Virus record (IMG/VR): IMGVR_UViG_3300018080_000045
Coordinates: 1 to 44,464 of that record
DNA length: 44,464 nucleotides
Reading direction: 5' to 3' (one strand)
DNA from: a virus
The position numbers and the translations under genes were made by a program. The notes below the pieces were generated by a model. The model was not told where the DNA came from and made no database searches. It saw only the letters and a list, made by a program, of their open reading frames with translations. Positions 13,151 to 22,500 of the stretch are shown here, one piece after another; the stretch's first letter is position 1, and each line of letters begins with the position of its first letter.

Positions 13151-13613
13151 TGAAGAAGAAGAGCAAAAACGTATTAAGGAAGCCAAGGAAGCAAAGTCTT
13201 GCTTGGATTGGCATAAATACTGTAATGCGGAATGTTGCAAGGTCTTTACATTAAGGAGGAAGGACCCCAATCTAAGGAAAAGGTTTATCTTTATGAAAAC
13301 AAGCCTTCCCCCCAATCGGATTTGGTATTATAAGCTAAGGGGTTGCGAGTTAGTTCGGGGAGTTTTGAAAGTACCTTCAAAATATTGTAAGTACGAAGAA
13401 GGGGTTGTTTATGTTCATAAGGCTTGCGAGTTGCTAGAGGGCTGTATGTGTCTTGGACATCCAGATAAAAAGCCACAGTTATGCAAGGACCTTACTGAAG
13501 AGACGGTGGGTAGCTTTGGTGGGTATTTGACACCAAACTGCTTATTTAGATATAAATTTATGGGGGATCAAGATGGGAAAGAAAAAAGAACCAAAACTAA
13601 AAAAACCAACTAG
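13128..13613 (+). CDS. Cys-rich metal-binding protein (YkgJ-like)
   Basis: The product has 161 residues with about a dozen cysteines. The spacing SCLDWHKYCNAECCKVF, then KYCKYEE, then KACELLEGCMCLGHPDKKPQ followed by LCKDL and PNCLF, resembles the zinc- or iron-chelating YkgJ/UPF0153 family, whose CxxxCC and C...C..RP..C motifs bind an Fe-S cluster or zinc. This family is unusual between terminase and portal genes. It could be a metal-bound packaging factor or a moron gene. The family call is tentative. Confidence 0.6.
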   Translation: MIRLESLSEEEEQKRIKEAKEAKSCLDWHKYCNAECCKVFTLRRKDPNLRKRFIFMKTSLPPNRIWYYKLRGCELVRGVLKVPSKYCKYEEGVVYVHKACELLEGCMCLGHPDKKPQLCKDLTEETVGSFGGYLTPNCLFRYKFMGDQDGKEKRTKTKKTN

Positions 13614-14013
13614 AGATGAGGTTGCAAGGCACAACCTTAAAGAGAAGATGAAAGCAAGGGAAGGGAAGATCATTACACATTTGGAAAGCTATTGTAAACA
13701 TATCATAACTGGGAGGTATTTCCTAGCTCGGGTTAATATGATGGCTGCACAGTTAGAGAAAGGGAAGATACTGGAAAGCATAGATGGTGCACCCAAACCA
13801 AGGGAGTTTTTCATAGCGGAACTTGCGAAGATGAGGCAACAGGCAATTATAAGCCATAGACATGCCTTTTTTGAGGATAAGAGCCTTAAAATGCTTGGAT
13901 GTAAGCAAGAAAGAATTAATAATGCTTTGACTGAGTACTATGAAGGAAAAGTTATGAGGGAATGGGATGACATTTATCAAGCAAAAAATAGAGCAGCCGA
14001 GTTCATTGAGTAA
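13573..14013 (+). CDS. Hypothetical basic helical protein
   Basis: The product has 146 residues, with a very basic N-terminus (MGKKKEPKLKKPTRDEVARH) and mostly helix thereafter. It overlaps the preceding gene by 41 nt and the following by 47 nt. It lies in the terminase-portal interval, where phages often encode small packaging or head proteins. No motif is recognised. Confidence 0.65.
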   Translation: MGKKKEPKLKKPTRDEVARHNLKEKMKAREGKIITHLESYCKHIITGRYFLARVNMMAAQLEKGKILESIDGAPKPREFFIAELAKMRQQAIISHRHAFFEDKSLKMLGCKQERINNALTEYYEGKVMREWDDIYQAKNRAAEFIE

Positions 14014-14404
14014 GTCGCAGGATAAAAAAGCGAAGTTCGTACCCGTTGAAACGGCTAAAAAGCAAAAATTTATATATAAGTACGTCTATCCTAGACTTAA
14101 GAAGCTGAATCCATATTCCCAATCGCTACGCAACAAGTGGAAAAAAATATACGATAAAGGGCGTATTTTAAGTGATAGGGTGGATTGGAAGAAAGTCAAA
14201 AAAGATTTGGTGACATGGTTCGTAAAGATATCTATTGAAGGGTTTACTGCGAACTTCGTAACACACTATCTGCTTGGGTTCCCTTTCACTATCCCCGTGT
14301 TGCTGGCACATGGAATTGCTATCCACCAGGTTGTGGAAATCGCTTGGAGATTCAGAACCCCCCATGGTCAACGTAACCCAGTATCTAAAGACAAACACGG
14401 TTGA
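13967..14404 (+). CDS. Hypothetical protein with hydrophobic C-terminal half
   Basis: The product has 145 residues. The first 85 are very basic (KKQKFIYKYVYPRLKKLN). About residues 85-125 are hydrophobic (TWFVKISIEGFTANFVTHYL, then GFPFTIPVLLAHGIAIHQVV) and could form one or two membrane helices. The start codon is uncertain because the 5' end overlaps the previous gene by 47 nt. It may sit at the membrane or in the capsid interior. It is not recognised. Confidence 0.55.
   Translation: MTFIKQKIEQPSSLSKSQDKKAKFVPVETAKKQKFIYKYVYPRLKKLNPYSQSLRNKWKKIYDKGRILSDRVDWKKVKKDLVTWFVKISIEGFTANFVTHYLLGFPFTIPVLLAHGIAIHQVVEIAWRFRTPHGQRNPVSKDKHG
14069..14078 (+). promoter_or_regulatory. TATA-like box inside a gene, ahead of portal
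   Basis: TTTATATATA preceded by an A-rich GCAAAAA is close to the archaeal BRE/TATA consensus. A start near 14103 would lie about 260 bp upstream of the portal ATG and could boost the portal-capsid transcript. It lies in coding sequence, so it may be chance. Confidence 0.3.
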
Positions 14405-15833
14405 TTCTAACCCCCTACCTTTTCTAAACTCTCTATTTATTAACAGATTTTCTGCATTAAGCCCTTACGGAGAAGATCAGTCTTTTAAGACTTTTATGAA
14501 GTGGGCCAGGAAAAGCCCACAGATTCTCAGCTTCATTCGGATAATTGCTTCTGATATCCTTTCTGATGAAGTAAAGTTTGTTCCAGCAAAAGAGGGTGCT
14601 TCAGGAAGGAATATGGTTCTGCGGTCTGAATCTTTCTGGATGGCAAATAAAGGTCGAAGGCATACGGAAGCTATGCTTTATGATTTACTTCTTCTTGGGT
14701 GGGGATTGGTTTGGCTAGGGAAATTAAATCAGAAACAAGTGAAGGAATTTTGCGAAACAGTGGTGGGGCATGTTTATCCAAACTTAGAGGCGAAGGAAAA
14801 AGAATTTAAGGCAACTGTTTTAACGGAGAACCTTCTTAAAGAGAAAGGTGACTCAATTGCAAAGAAATTAAGACACCTTCCAGCTTCCACTGTAACAAAG
14901 CATACAGACGAGTATGAAACTCTAGAATATTTCCAGAGAGTAGGGGGCAAGACTAAAACTTTCGATCCAGAAGAAGTAATTGAATTTGAATTTATGCCTT
15001 TTGACGGTAAGATATATCCATTTCCACCCATGGAAGCTTTGCTTTCAGAAGTATATCTTCTTTGGTTGATTTCTCAGAATTATGTATCTTTGTTTGAGAA
15101 TGGGGGGGCACCAGACAAAGTGTTCATCCTTCCTAATGAGCTTGCGAAGAGCAAGAATCATAGGTATTTGATTAATACACTTCGGAAATATAAGAAAATC
15201 CAGAACAAGCACGGGAATCTTGTTTTCACTGGAGACTTAAAGATTGAAGACTTACAAAAGCTGGATAGCACTATGGAGAATAAGGATTTGGCTCTTTATA
15301 TTGTTGGAATCTTAGCCATGTATTATGGGATTCCAGCAGGACGTATTCCTTTCTTGATTGGGAAAGCTGCGAACATGGGAGACGCTGGTGGACTGGCTGA
15401 TAGTGGATATTGGAGAATAATCAGCGTGATTCAGACTAAGATCGAAGAGGGCTACAATAGCGAGTTATGGATTCCTTTCTTTGGAACGAAGATGAAGTTT
15501 GGAAGGGGCTATAAACAAGATGAAGTAAGGGAAACCCAGAATGAAGTCACAAAAAACAGCGTAGTTGAGCAGAGGATGAGGTTAGGTCTTTGGACAGCAA
15601 CCAAGGGCGGTGAATATTTGGGTATTGATCCAGAGGAAATAACAAGGGCTCAACAAGAGAAAGAGAAGCGGGATAAGGAAGCTGCGGAATTAAAAACAGG
15701 TATGATGAACCAAGAGGAAGACAACCAAGGAAATGTGATTAATGAACCAGATAAGAAGGTCAAGAATAAAAGGAAGCAAGATACTCAAAATCAGAACCAG
15801 GCGAAAGCTGGAGGTAAGAAGATAAATCCATAA
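14364..15833 (+). CDS. Portal protein
   Basis: The product has 489 residues from the ATG at 14364 (MVNVTQYLKTNTVDSNPLPF); the longer frame from 14274 is rejected as overlapping. It follows TerL and precedes the protease-capsid gene, the usual portal position. Typical HK97-portal features are seen: RKSPQILSFIRIIASDILSD near the N-terminus, a Tyr/Pro-rich middle (EFMPFDGKIYPFPPMEALLS), the conserved IVGILAMYYGIPAGRIPFLI stem region, and a charged Gln/Lys-rich tail. Twelve copies form the DNA channel at one capsid vertex and bind terminase. No protease or other domain is fused to it. Confidence 0.85.
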   Translation: MVNVTQYLKTNTVDSNPLPFLNSLFINRFSALSPYGEDQSFKTFMKWARKSPQILSFIRIIASDILSDEVKFVPAKEGASGRNMVLRSESFWMANKGRRHTEAMLYDLLLLGWGLVWLGKLNQKQVKEFCETVVGHVYPNLEAKEKEFKATVLTENLLKEKGDSIAKKLRHLPASTVTKHTDEYETLEYFQRVGGKTKTFDPEEVIEFEFMPFDGKIYPFPPMEALLSEVYLLWLISQNYVSLFENGGAPDKVFILPNELAKSKNHRYLINTLRKYKKIQNKHGNLVFTGDLKIEDLQKLDSTMENKDLALYIVGILAMYYGIPAGRIPFLIGKAANMGDAGGLADSGYWRIISVIQTKIEEGYNSELWIPFFGTKMKFGRGYKQDEVRETQNEVTKNSVVEQRMRLGLWTATKGGEYLGIDPEEITRAQQEKEKRDKEAAELKTGMMNQEEDNQGNVINEPDKKVKNKRKQDTQNQNQAKAGGKKINP

Positions 15834-15834
15834 A

Positions 15835-18069
15835 ATGCCAAGACACCCAGATTTTCAGAAAATTCATGCTAGATTTGTGAAACAGTATGGTAAAGAGAGG
15901 GGCGAATCCCTTTATTATGCTTGGTTAAAGAAGAAAGGATATGCAGAGGAAAAGCCATTCCCCAAGAAAGAGAAGAAGGAAAAGCAGTGTATTGTAAAAG
16001 GGGTTGAGATGAAAGAGATGAATGGTGAATTCCATATAGAAGGTCTGATTGCCACCACCCATATTGATGATTTAGATAAAGCTGAAGGGATTGATGTCCC
16101 AGATAAATTAGAGAAAGAAACCCTTGATGACTGGAGTGACCAGATGAATCAAAATTTTGAATCAAGGGTGATGGGGGTTCACCATAGTGAGGGTAGGGCA
16201 ATTAATCCGCAATACTATGGTGAAGCTGATGTTGAAAAAAACCCAACGAAAGTAGTGCCCCTCCAAGGGGGGCACTGGGGTCTATTCGTAGATACAAAAA
16301 TGTTGATGGATGATCCCCAAACGCCAGAGATAGTAAAAGACTGGCAAGAAGGCAAGCTCAACTCTTTTTCCGTGACTTATGACACTCACGGCTTTGAAAC
16401 AACCGATTTTGATTGGGTTGATGGCAAACTTGTGAGGCTCATTAAGCCTGGAACGAAGTTATATGGCTATACAGCTTCGGATTTATATAATGAAGAAGGT
16501 GGAAGCCCTGTTAACCCGAATGCGGTTGCGACTAATTTGGGGTTCAAGGAATTTAAGGAGTTGATGAATGTTAAACCAACAGAGGAGGTTACGAAGATGT
16601 CTAAAAAGGAAATGAAGGAAGAAACTCCTCCTGCAGAAGAAGAGACTGCTTCAGCAGAGGAGCCAGATAAGAAAGAAGAGAAACCCGAGGAAAAAGTCGA
16701 AGAAAAGAAAGCCGAGGGTGCCGAAGGGGAAGATACAGAAAAGAAAGAATTCCTTGCCTTTAAGAAGTACAGGAAAGACCAAGAAGAGAAAGAGATGCTC
16801 AACAAGGTTTCTGCAAAAGTTGCAGATGATGTGCTTAAGAAACTAGAGGTTAAAGAGAAAGTTATGAAGAATCCAGAAGAAATCAAGATGGATAAGTTGC
16901 CACTTGAGTTCAAAGAATATAGGGCAGCGTTGACTAAACCAGAAGAGATCGAAGTGAAAGAGCAATTTACAAGAGCAGCAAATGTTTGTGGTAAGATTGG
17001 ATTAGATTGGCAAAAGTCCACAACTACTCCAGTTGAACAAAGAGAGTTCAAGAACTTCTCGACAAACGGAAGAAAGTTAATGTTCCGAGACCTCGAGTTT
17101 AAAGGACTTGGATTGACTACAAACCAGAATGCCGATACAGATTACTTGCAAAGTTCAGCAGAGCTACAGGATGTGTATGACCCTGTGATCTACAATGCTT
17201 TGAACCAAGAAACTGTTACTTGGAATCTGCTTGCAAAAGATGACATGAGTAAGAAGGGAAATAACATGGTTCAATTTACACTTAAAACCGTAGCGAATGC
17301 TTCTGCACAGTTTTACACTGGAAACAGCGTAAGTACTGGGCCAGTTACTAGATTGAAATACCAAACCAAATTTAAGAAAGTTCAGGTTGGCGTTTCAGTT
17401 GATGGCGACATGATTGCTGCTGCAAAAGGTGGACCTGTTGATGACGTTTTTGCACAGGAAGTCTTGGATTCAACTATGGATATGCTTGCAGTTGTTAACG
17501 CGGCTTTATTTGGCGTTAAGGGTGCAGAGACAGATGCAGAGTGTATTGGATTTGAATACCTAGCAGATGATGCAAACTACACTACGTTGTATAGCTTAAC
17601 AAGGTCTTCAGCGAATAAATTGGCCCCAGATTCTTCAACGGATAACTTTGTTAATCAAAGTTCTACGATTGTAAGTATGGCAAATCTGAGGACTTTAAAG
17701 AGAAATGCAACGGATGAAGGAGCAAAGAAGAGAAACTTAGTGTATATCACAAACCCACTTCAAGGAGATATGATGAGGGGTAAGTTTGACGACAGCAGAA
17801 GGATGTTAACTACAAGAGATACAGGTTTTGGATTTGCAACCGATCTATTTATTGATGGCATACCCGTATTTGAAGACATAGATTGTAACACAGATGATTG
17901 GTTCTGTGTTGACTTAGACTCTCACAGAGTTGGTATATGGGTACCCCCAACAATAGAGAGATTAGGTAAAACTCAAGACGCAGAAGATGCATTTATCAAG
18001 ATGTACTTCGCAACGTTCAATAGACTGCCAAGGGCTATTGGACAACTATATGGCTGTGCCACAAGCTAA
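15835..18069 (+). CDS. Fused prohead protease-scaffold-major capsid protein
   Basis: The product has 744 residues, with three parts in order. Residues about 1-245 are a prohead protease: candidate His in MGVHHSEGRAINPQYY and Ser in KLNSFSVTYDTHG, as in the HK97 gp4-like S78 family. Residues about 255-370 are Lys/Glu-rich helix (PEEKVEEKKAEGAEGEDTEK), like a scaffold or delta domain. From about 415 comes an HK97-fold capsid core (KLMFRDLEFKGLG, NNMVQFTLKT, NLVYITNPLQGDMM, and GIPVFEDIDCN near the end). The protease would cut off the scaffold after assembly. A strong internal ribosome site at 16581 with an in-frame ATG at 16597 (residue 255) would yield a separate 490-residue scaffold-capsid product. 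An oligo-T terminator follows. Fusions of protease and capsid are known but uncommon. Confidence 0.9.
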   Translation: MPRHPDFQKIHARFVKQYGKERGESLYYAWLKKKGYAEEKPFPKKEKKEKQCIVKGVEMKEMNGEFHIEGLIATTHIDDLDKAEGIDVPDKLEKETLDDWSDQMNQNFESRVMGVHHSEGRAINPQYYGEADVEKNPTKVVPLQGGHWGLFVDTKMLMDDPQTPEIVKDWQEGKLNSFSVTYDTHGFETTDFDWVDGKLVRLIKPGTKLYGYTASDLYNEEGGSPVNPNAVATNLGFKEFKELMNVKPTEEVTKMSKKEMKEETPPAEEETASAEEPDKKEEKPEEKVEEKKAEGAEGEDTEKKEFLAFKKYRKDQEEKEMLNKVSAKVADDVLKKLEVKEKVMKNPEEIKMDKLPLEFKEYRAALTKPEEIEVKEQFTRAANVCGKIGLDWQKSTTTPVEQREFKNFSTNGRKLMFRDLEFKGLGLTTNQNADTDYLQSSAELQDVYDPVIYNALNQETVTWNLLAKDDMSKKGNNMVQFTLKTVANASAQFYTGNSVSTGPVTRLKYQTKFKKVQVGVSVDGDMIAAAKGGPVDDVFAQEVLDSTMDMLAVVNAALFGVKGAETDAECIGFEYLADDANYTTLYSLTRSSANKLAPDSSTDNFVNQSSTIVSMANLRTLKRNATDEGAKKRNLVYITNPLQGDMMRGKFDDSRRMLTTRDTGFGFATDLFIDGIPVFEDIDCNTDDWFCVDLDSHRVGIWVPPTIERLGKTQDAEDAFIKMYFATFNRLPRAIGQLYGCATS
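16581..16599 (+). promoter_or_regulatory. Internal Shine-Dalgarno and in-frame start inside capsid gene
   Basis: GAGGAGGT (about 16582-16589) is followed after 7 nt by ATG at 16597, in frame with the 744-residue fusion (codon 255). The sequence MSKKEMKEE then begins the Lys/Glu-rich scaffold. The ribosome site is at least as strong as those of the neighbouring genes, which suggests deliberate internal initiation. Confidence 0.7.
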
Positions 18070-18074
18070 GCCTA

Positions 18075-18095
18075 CTTTTTTATTTTTTTATTTAT
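18075..18095 (+). terminator. Oligo-T terminator after the capsid gene
   Basis: CTTTTTTATTTTTTTATTT begins 6 nt after the capsid stop. There is only a weak 4-bp stem nearby, so this is the U-tract type used by archaeal RNA polymerase. The next gene has a fresh GGAGGT at 18118. Confidence 0.7.
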
Positions 18096-18132
18096 CTTGG
18101 CGTAAACAAGAAACTATGGAGGTTTGATAAAC

Positions 18133-18447
18133 ATGACGGCTGCTGCTGTAACACCGAGTGTGGTGTGTAAGAAACCATTAGTCCTGGATGCTGTAACTGG
18201 CACCCCTGTCAGGGCGGTGGAATATTATTTGAAGGGGACAAAAGTTTCACAGAACGATTGGATTTTGTTGGAGACTGCAATAGGAACAACGTTGAATTCC
18301 ATGATTGGATGTCGTGGTATTGTGATTGATTCAAGTAATGACATGGACCTAGAAGATTTCACTTATGATGACTCTGCGGATAAATTAGTATTAGCTGGAA
18401 CAACGGTTGGAACAGTTCATGTATTCGTGAGGATGACCTATCCTTAG
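18133..18447 (+). CDS. Putative capsid decoration protein 1
   Basis: The start at 18133 (MTAAAVTPSVVCKKPLVLDA) has GGAGGT 9 nt upstream. The product has 104 residues, is beta-rich (LVLAGTTVGTVHVFVRMTYP at the end) and lacks membrane helices. Small proteins of this type follow capsid genes in many tailed viruses and bind the outside of the shell. Its N-terminus resembles that of the next gene (MTAATVT). It is flanked by oligo-T terminators, as expected for a high-copy protein. The exact role is inferred from position. Confidence 0.65.
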   Translation: MTAAAVTPSVVCKKPLVLDAVTGTPVRAVEYYLKGTKVSQNDWILLETAIGTTLNSMIGCRGIVIDSSNDMDLEDFTYDDSADKLVLAGTTVGTVHVFVRMTYP

Positions 18448-18457
18448 GGGTGATTAA

Positions 18458-18715
18458 ATGACTGCTGCAACTGTAACTGATCGGCTTGAAACAAACGATC
18501 CTACAGTGGAATGTGTAGTTCTAACTGCTTCTGATGCTGAAACATATGTAAGTAAGAAGTTTGGGACTGTCACGCACGTGCAGGCTACAATTATGGAAGA
18601 TGCTGGTGCATTAAGCATTCCACTTTCATGTGATGTGAGTGGTGGAACTGTTACAATAAATGCAACGGGCCTTTCTGATTTAAAGGTTGCATTAACACTG
18701 AGGGGACGTAAGTAA
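18458..18715 (+). CDS. Putative capsid decoration protein 2
   Basis: The product has 85 residues starting MTAATVTDRLETNDPTVECV, with GGGGTGA 5 nt before the ATG. It is beta-rich (GTVTHVQATIMEDAGALSIP, then GGTVTINATGLSDLKVALTL). The shared MTAAxVT start with the upstream protein suggests a common origin or a common capsid-binding end. It is followed by a long oligo-T terminator. Confidence 0.6.
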   Translation: MTAATVTDRLETNDPTVECVVLTASDAETYVSKKFGTVTHVQATIMEDAGALSIPLSCDVSGGTVTINATGLSDLKVALTLRGRK

Positions 18716-18719
18716 ACAA

Positions 18720-18744
18720 TTTTTTTTTTTATTTTTTTTATTTA
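18720..18744 (+). terminator. Oligo-T terminator after decoration gene
   Basis: Eleven T, an A, eight T, an A and three T follow the stop with no stem-loop. This is the most extreme U-tract in the window. The next gene has a GAGGAGGT ribosome site at about 18751. Confidence 0.75.
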
Positions 18745-18768
18745 ACTAAACGAGGAGGTATATTCAAG

Positions 18769-19098
18769 ATGTATGTCGCAAAACACGACCATGGAAAATA
18801 TAAGAAAGGTGATGAAGTACCAGAACATGAGGCTCTTGATTTGATCCAAAGATATGCTAAACCACCAGTAGAGGAAGTAGCAAAGGCTTCGGGAAAGAAG
18901 GCTTCAAAGCCAAAGGAAGAAGAATCTTCTTCTGATTTGTTAGATGATTACTTGAATAGGAATAGTAATGTAGTGTTAAAGAACTTAAAAAAAGATTCTT
19001 TCTCTGAGGGAGAAGTTTCCCAAATGTATGAGCTTGAAAAGAATGGGAAGAAGAGGAGAAAGGTATTGAGAGCCCTAGAAGGACTTGGAGCAAGTTAA
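18769..19098 (+). CDS. Hypothetical protein of the head module
   Basis: The product has 109 residues, with a strong GAGGAGGT 9 nt before the ATG. The N-terminus (MYVAKHDHGKYKKGDEVPEH) looks like a small beta motif. A Lys/Ser/Glu-rich linker follows, then a helical C-terminus (EVSQMYELEKNGKKRRKVLR). The N-terminus recalls the start of many phage head-tail-joining-region proteins, but no family is certain. It follows a terminator, so expression should be lower than that of the capsid. Confidence 0.6.
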   Translation: MYVAKHDHGKYKKGDEVPEHEALDLIQRYAKPPVEEVAKASGKKASKPKEEESSSDLLDDYLNRNSNVVLKNLKKDSFSEGEVSQMYELEKNGKKRRKVLRALEGLGAS

Positions 19099-19099
19099 A

Positions 19100-19576
19100 A
19101 TGACAGAGAGTAATCTAAATGATTTGGGTTATGAAGACTCAAAACATGCGGGTTGGAGACAGGCAGAAAAGGAGATCACCTTTGATGGTGGGACTACAAA
19201 TGCCATCGGAGACCATGATGGCACGGGAGACCCTTTTAGTATATTTACTGTTACTGGGACTGTCCGAATGAAACTCTATGCCATTTGTTCAACCGCACTT
19301 GTTGGTGCTTCAGCTACACTGGAAGTTGGTGTAACAGGTGGAACGGCTAAACTAATTGCACAAACAACAGGGACGGACATAGATATAAATGAGATATGGC
19401 ATGATGCCTCACCAGATTCCTCCGTTGAAGCAGACACAGTTGCGACAGAGAATATTGTAGCAAATAGTTTAGATGTGATTGGAACAGTAGGAACCGCAAA
19501 CATCACAGCGGGAGTGATTAAGTTTATTTGTCTTTGGAGACCCATTTCAAGAGATGGTAATGTAACACCAGCTTAA
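19100..19576 (+). CDS. Putative structural protein of the head
   Basis: The start at 19100 (MTESNLNDLGYEDSKHAGWR) has GGAG about 9 nt upstream. The product has 158 residues, is rich in Thr, Gly, Ala and Val and is beta-rich (FSIFTVTGTVRMKLYAICST, then SATLEVGVTGGTAKLIAQTT). The pattern FDGGTTNAIGDHDGTGDP, then IFTVTG, matches a structural-protein type I know from capsid neighbourhoods of environmental phages. It has no signal peptide. A minor capsid or decoration role is likely. Confidence 0.6.
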   Translation: MTESNLNDLGYEDSKHAGWRQAEKEITFDGGTTNAIGDHDGTGDPFSIFTVTGTVRMKLYAICSTALVGASATLEVGVTGGTAKLIAQTTGTDIDINEIWHDASPDSSVEADTVATENIVANSLDVIGTVGTANITAGVIKFICLWRPISRDGNVTPA

Positions 19577-19577
19577 G

Positions 19578-22500
19578 ATGAAAAAAGCTTTAGTTTATTT
19601 ATTATTTTCATTACTTCTTGTTTCAATAGCCTTGGCTGTACCCTGGTCGCCCCAGGATGATATTAACCTCAAAAACAGGTATGAAATTCATAATGGCACA
19701 AATGCCACTTTCCAAAATATCACTACAGATGAGCTTTGCTTATCTGCAGATACATGCAGGTCAACGTGGCCAGCTGGTGGAGGGGGCGGTGGAGGAAACG
19801 GCTCTCGGTGGAATATAACGGGAAGTACTTATTTAGCAAACTATTCAGGAATCTTAGATGTGAATACCTCTCCCTTAAATTCGACAATAAAGGCGAGATT
19901 AACAAATGTGCTAACAGGAGCATATTGGTGTAGATGGAACACAACCGCAGATAAGCTAGACTGTGACGTGACTCCATTTAGTGCAATTTCAAAGTGGCTA
20001 ATTCAAGGGCCTTACATCATAAACGCAAGTGGTTATCTTGCCTTTAATGAAACCAAGCAGAATGAAACAATAGATGCGAGGGACTCTGATACTACTTATG
20101 ATAATGCAACCCCCCTTTCATTAACAAGCACTACATTTGGATTAAGCCCATGTGGGAATGGAGAAATCTATAAATACAACACTTCTTCTTCTCTTTGGGA
20201 GTGTGAGGCTGACGAGACTGGAGCGGGAGGTACTGTAACTGGTTCTGGAACTACCGACACAATCCCAAGGTGGGCGAGTTCATCTTCTTTGGGAGACAGC
20301 ATAATGAGGCAGATTTCAAACCTCTTAAACATTACTGGAAGCTTAGAAGTCACGGAGAATATTACAATTTCTAATTCACTTTGTTTTATTGGAGACACCT
20401 GTCGAGATGATTGGGTTGTTGATACAAATGAATCGGGGAGGTTAACCACCTTGGAGAATCAACAGTCTGCGGATAACACTACCCAAGCTGCTGAGATAGA
20501 CGCAAACACCGCACAACAAAGTGCAGATAATACTACGCAAGCCAACCAAATTGCGGGGCTTGTTGCTTCAAATAGTTCCATGGACGCAAGAATGGATAGT
20601 ATGGAATCCTCAAATACAACCCAGGCAAATCAAATCGCTGGATTGGTTGCGTCTAATACTTCTATGGATTCCCGTATGGATAGCATGGAGGCTTCAAATA
20701 CCACTCAAGCAAATGAGATAGCTGCAAAGGCAGACCCAGGAGATTGTGCTGGTCAATTGGTCCAGAATACCACAACCACTGGAGTAGAATGTGTGGCACT
20801 TGTGGTAGACACGGACACAAATGAAAGTGTCAGAATGGGGAATATAGTTAATAATGAATGTTCTGCCGGTAATTTTATCTTTAATCATTCCCAAGATGGA
20901 ACACCCCAATGTGACGCTCCAGCAGGAAGTGGGGATATAACAGCGGTTAGAACTCACAATATTTACATTTATAATGGTTCAGAAAGCGGGGATGTGAAGC
21001 TAAGGTTTAATGACACTAAACTAAATGAGACAATAGACGCTAGGGAGAAAGTAAATTCTTCTCAAGAAATGGTGGATGCAGTAAACGGTTCTGCCCTTAA
21101 CTTAACTAACTCTTTTGATTACCCAGAAACAGACCCCCAAGTAGATACCTTAACTGCAACCAAATGGTGTGTGGCTGACGCGACAGGTACAGCCATAGAT
21201 TGTACTCAAGATGAACCCACTGGGACAGGAACAGGGAATACAACTACTTATTCTTGGGTTGCAAATGTTTTGGCTAAATTTAGAGATAAAGAGAATATTA
21301 CGGTAAGTAATATTACGGATGATGGGGCACAAGTTTTAATTAAGGGAAAAGCAAATATTACAGGAGATTTATATATTGGAGAAGGAGAAAAAGACCACCA
21401 GATTGTCTTTGAAGAGAATCCAGTTGAATCTTTAAAATGGGATAACGATACAGATGATTTTATATTAAGTGACCACCTTCAAACGTCTGGACTTGCAGCT
21501 ATTGGGGGGAATATCTTTACAAATAATGATATTTATACAACTGGAGCCTTGGATGATCTTTGGCTTGGAACATCAACACAAGTGAGTTCAGATTTCAGAG
21601 CTTATGCTTCTGGGCATTTGGTTGTAACGAACCAAGTCAATACCACTGAAGTTTGTTTAACAGGAGATTCTTGTAGAACTACATGGCCTTCTGGCGGGAC
21701 AGGGGGAAATGTATCTGGTATAGGAACTTCTGCTACAGTAGTGCCAAGATTCATAGATTGGGAAAATCTATCCACCAGTGGAATAGTGAGTGATGGGTCT
21801 AATGTTAATGTCTCTGGACTGCTTAGAACCGCAAGTGGAATAACAAGCCAAGGGAGTATCCTAGTTGAGCCAGTAGAAGCTACAATTAAAACAACTGGTG
21901 GAGATGGGGATATAGAAACAGAAGGTAGTGCTGCGGACATTCGTACCGAAGGAGCAAGTGCTCATATATACACCATGGGGGCTGGGAGTAAAATATATAC
22001 CCTTAAGGGGGATATCTTAGTTGCTGGAGCTACTGTTGGAGCAGCAAATATATCTCTTCAGGCTAGTGGGCGAGCAGTTATCGATCAACAAATTAATACA
22101 ACAGAGATATGTTTATTTGGAGATACTTGTAGGACTACATGGCCAGTCGATACAACTGATGGGAATGTTTCAAATATAGGAAATGTAGCAACCAACATCC
22201 CATATTTTATTGATAATGAAAATATGAGTCCAAGTGGTGCTACGTCTGACGGAGAGAATGTAACATTTGGTGCTAATGTAGATTTTGATGCAGATATAAC
22301 CGCTGCAGCTAGCATTGTTTTTGATATGGTTGCAGCAGTAGGGAATCCAATCTTTAACCTTAGATCAACAGGTGGTGCTGGAAATGCAATTTTTCAGATG
22401 GATGGGGTAGAAATAATTGGTTCGGATCAGGTAGTTAATGCTGCTCAAGTAGAGGATATTTGGGTTAATGAATCTGGAGATACAATGACTGGTGCGTTAA

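Noticed and set aside
16467-17051. Long antisense open frame (194 codons) opposite the capsid gene
   Set aside because: Ser/Phe/Leu-rich translation typical of the reverse of a Glu/Lys-rich gene; no ribosome site and no context.
18133-18715. The two decoration proteins as a recent tandem duplication
   Set aside because: Only the MTAAxVT start is shared; the remainder differs too much to claim duplication by eye.
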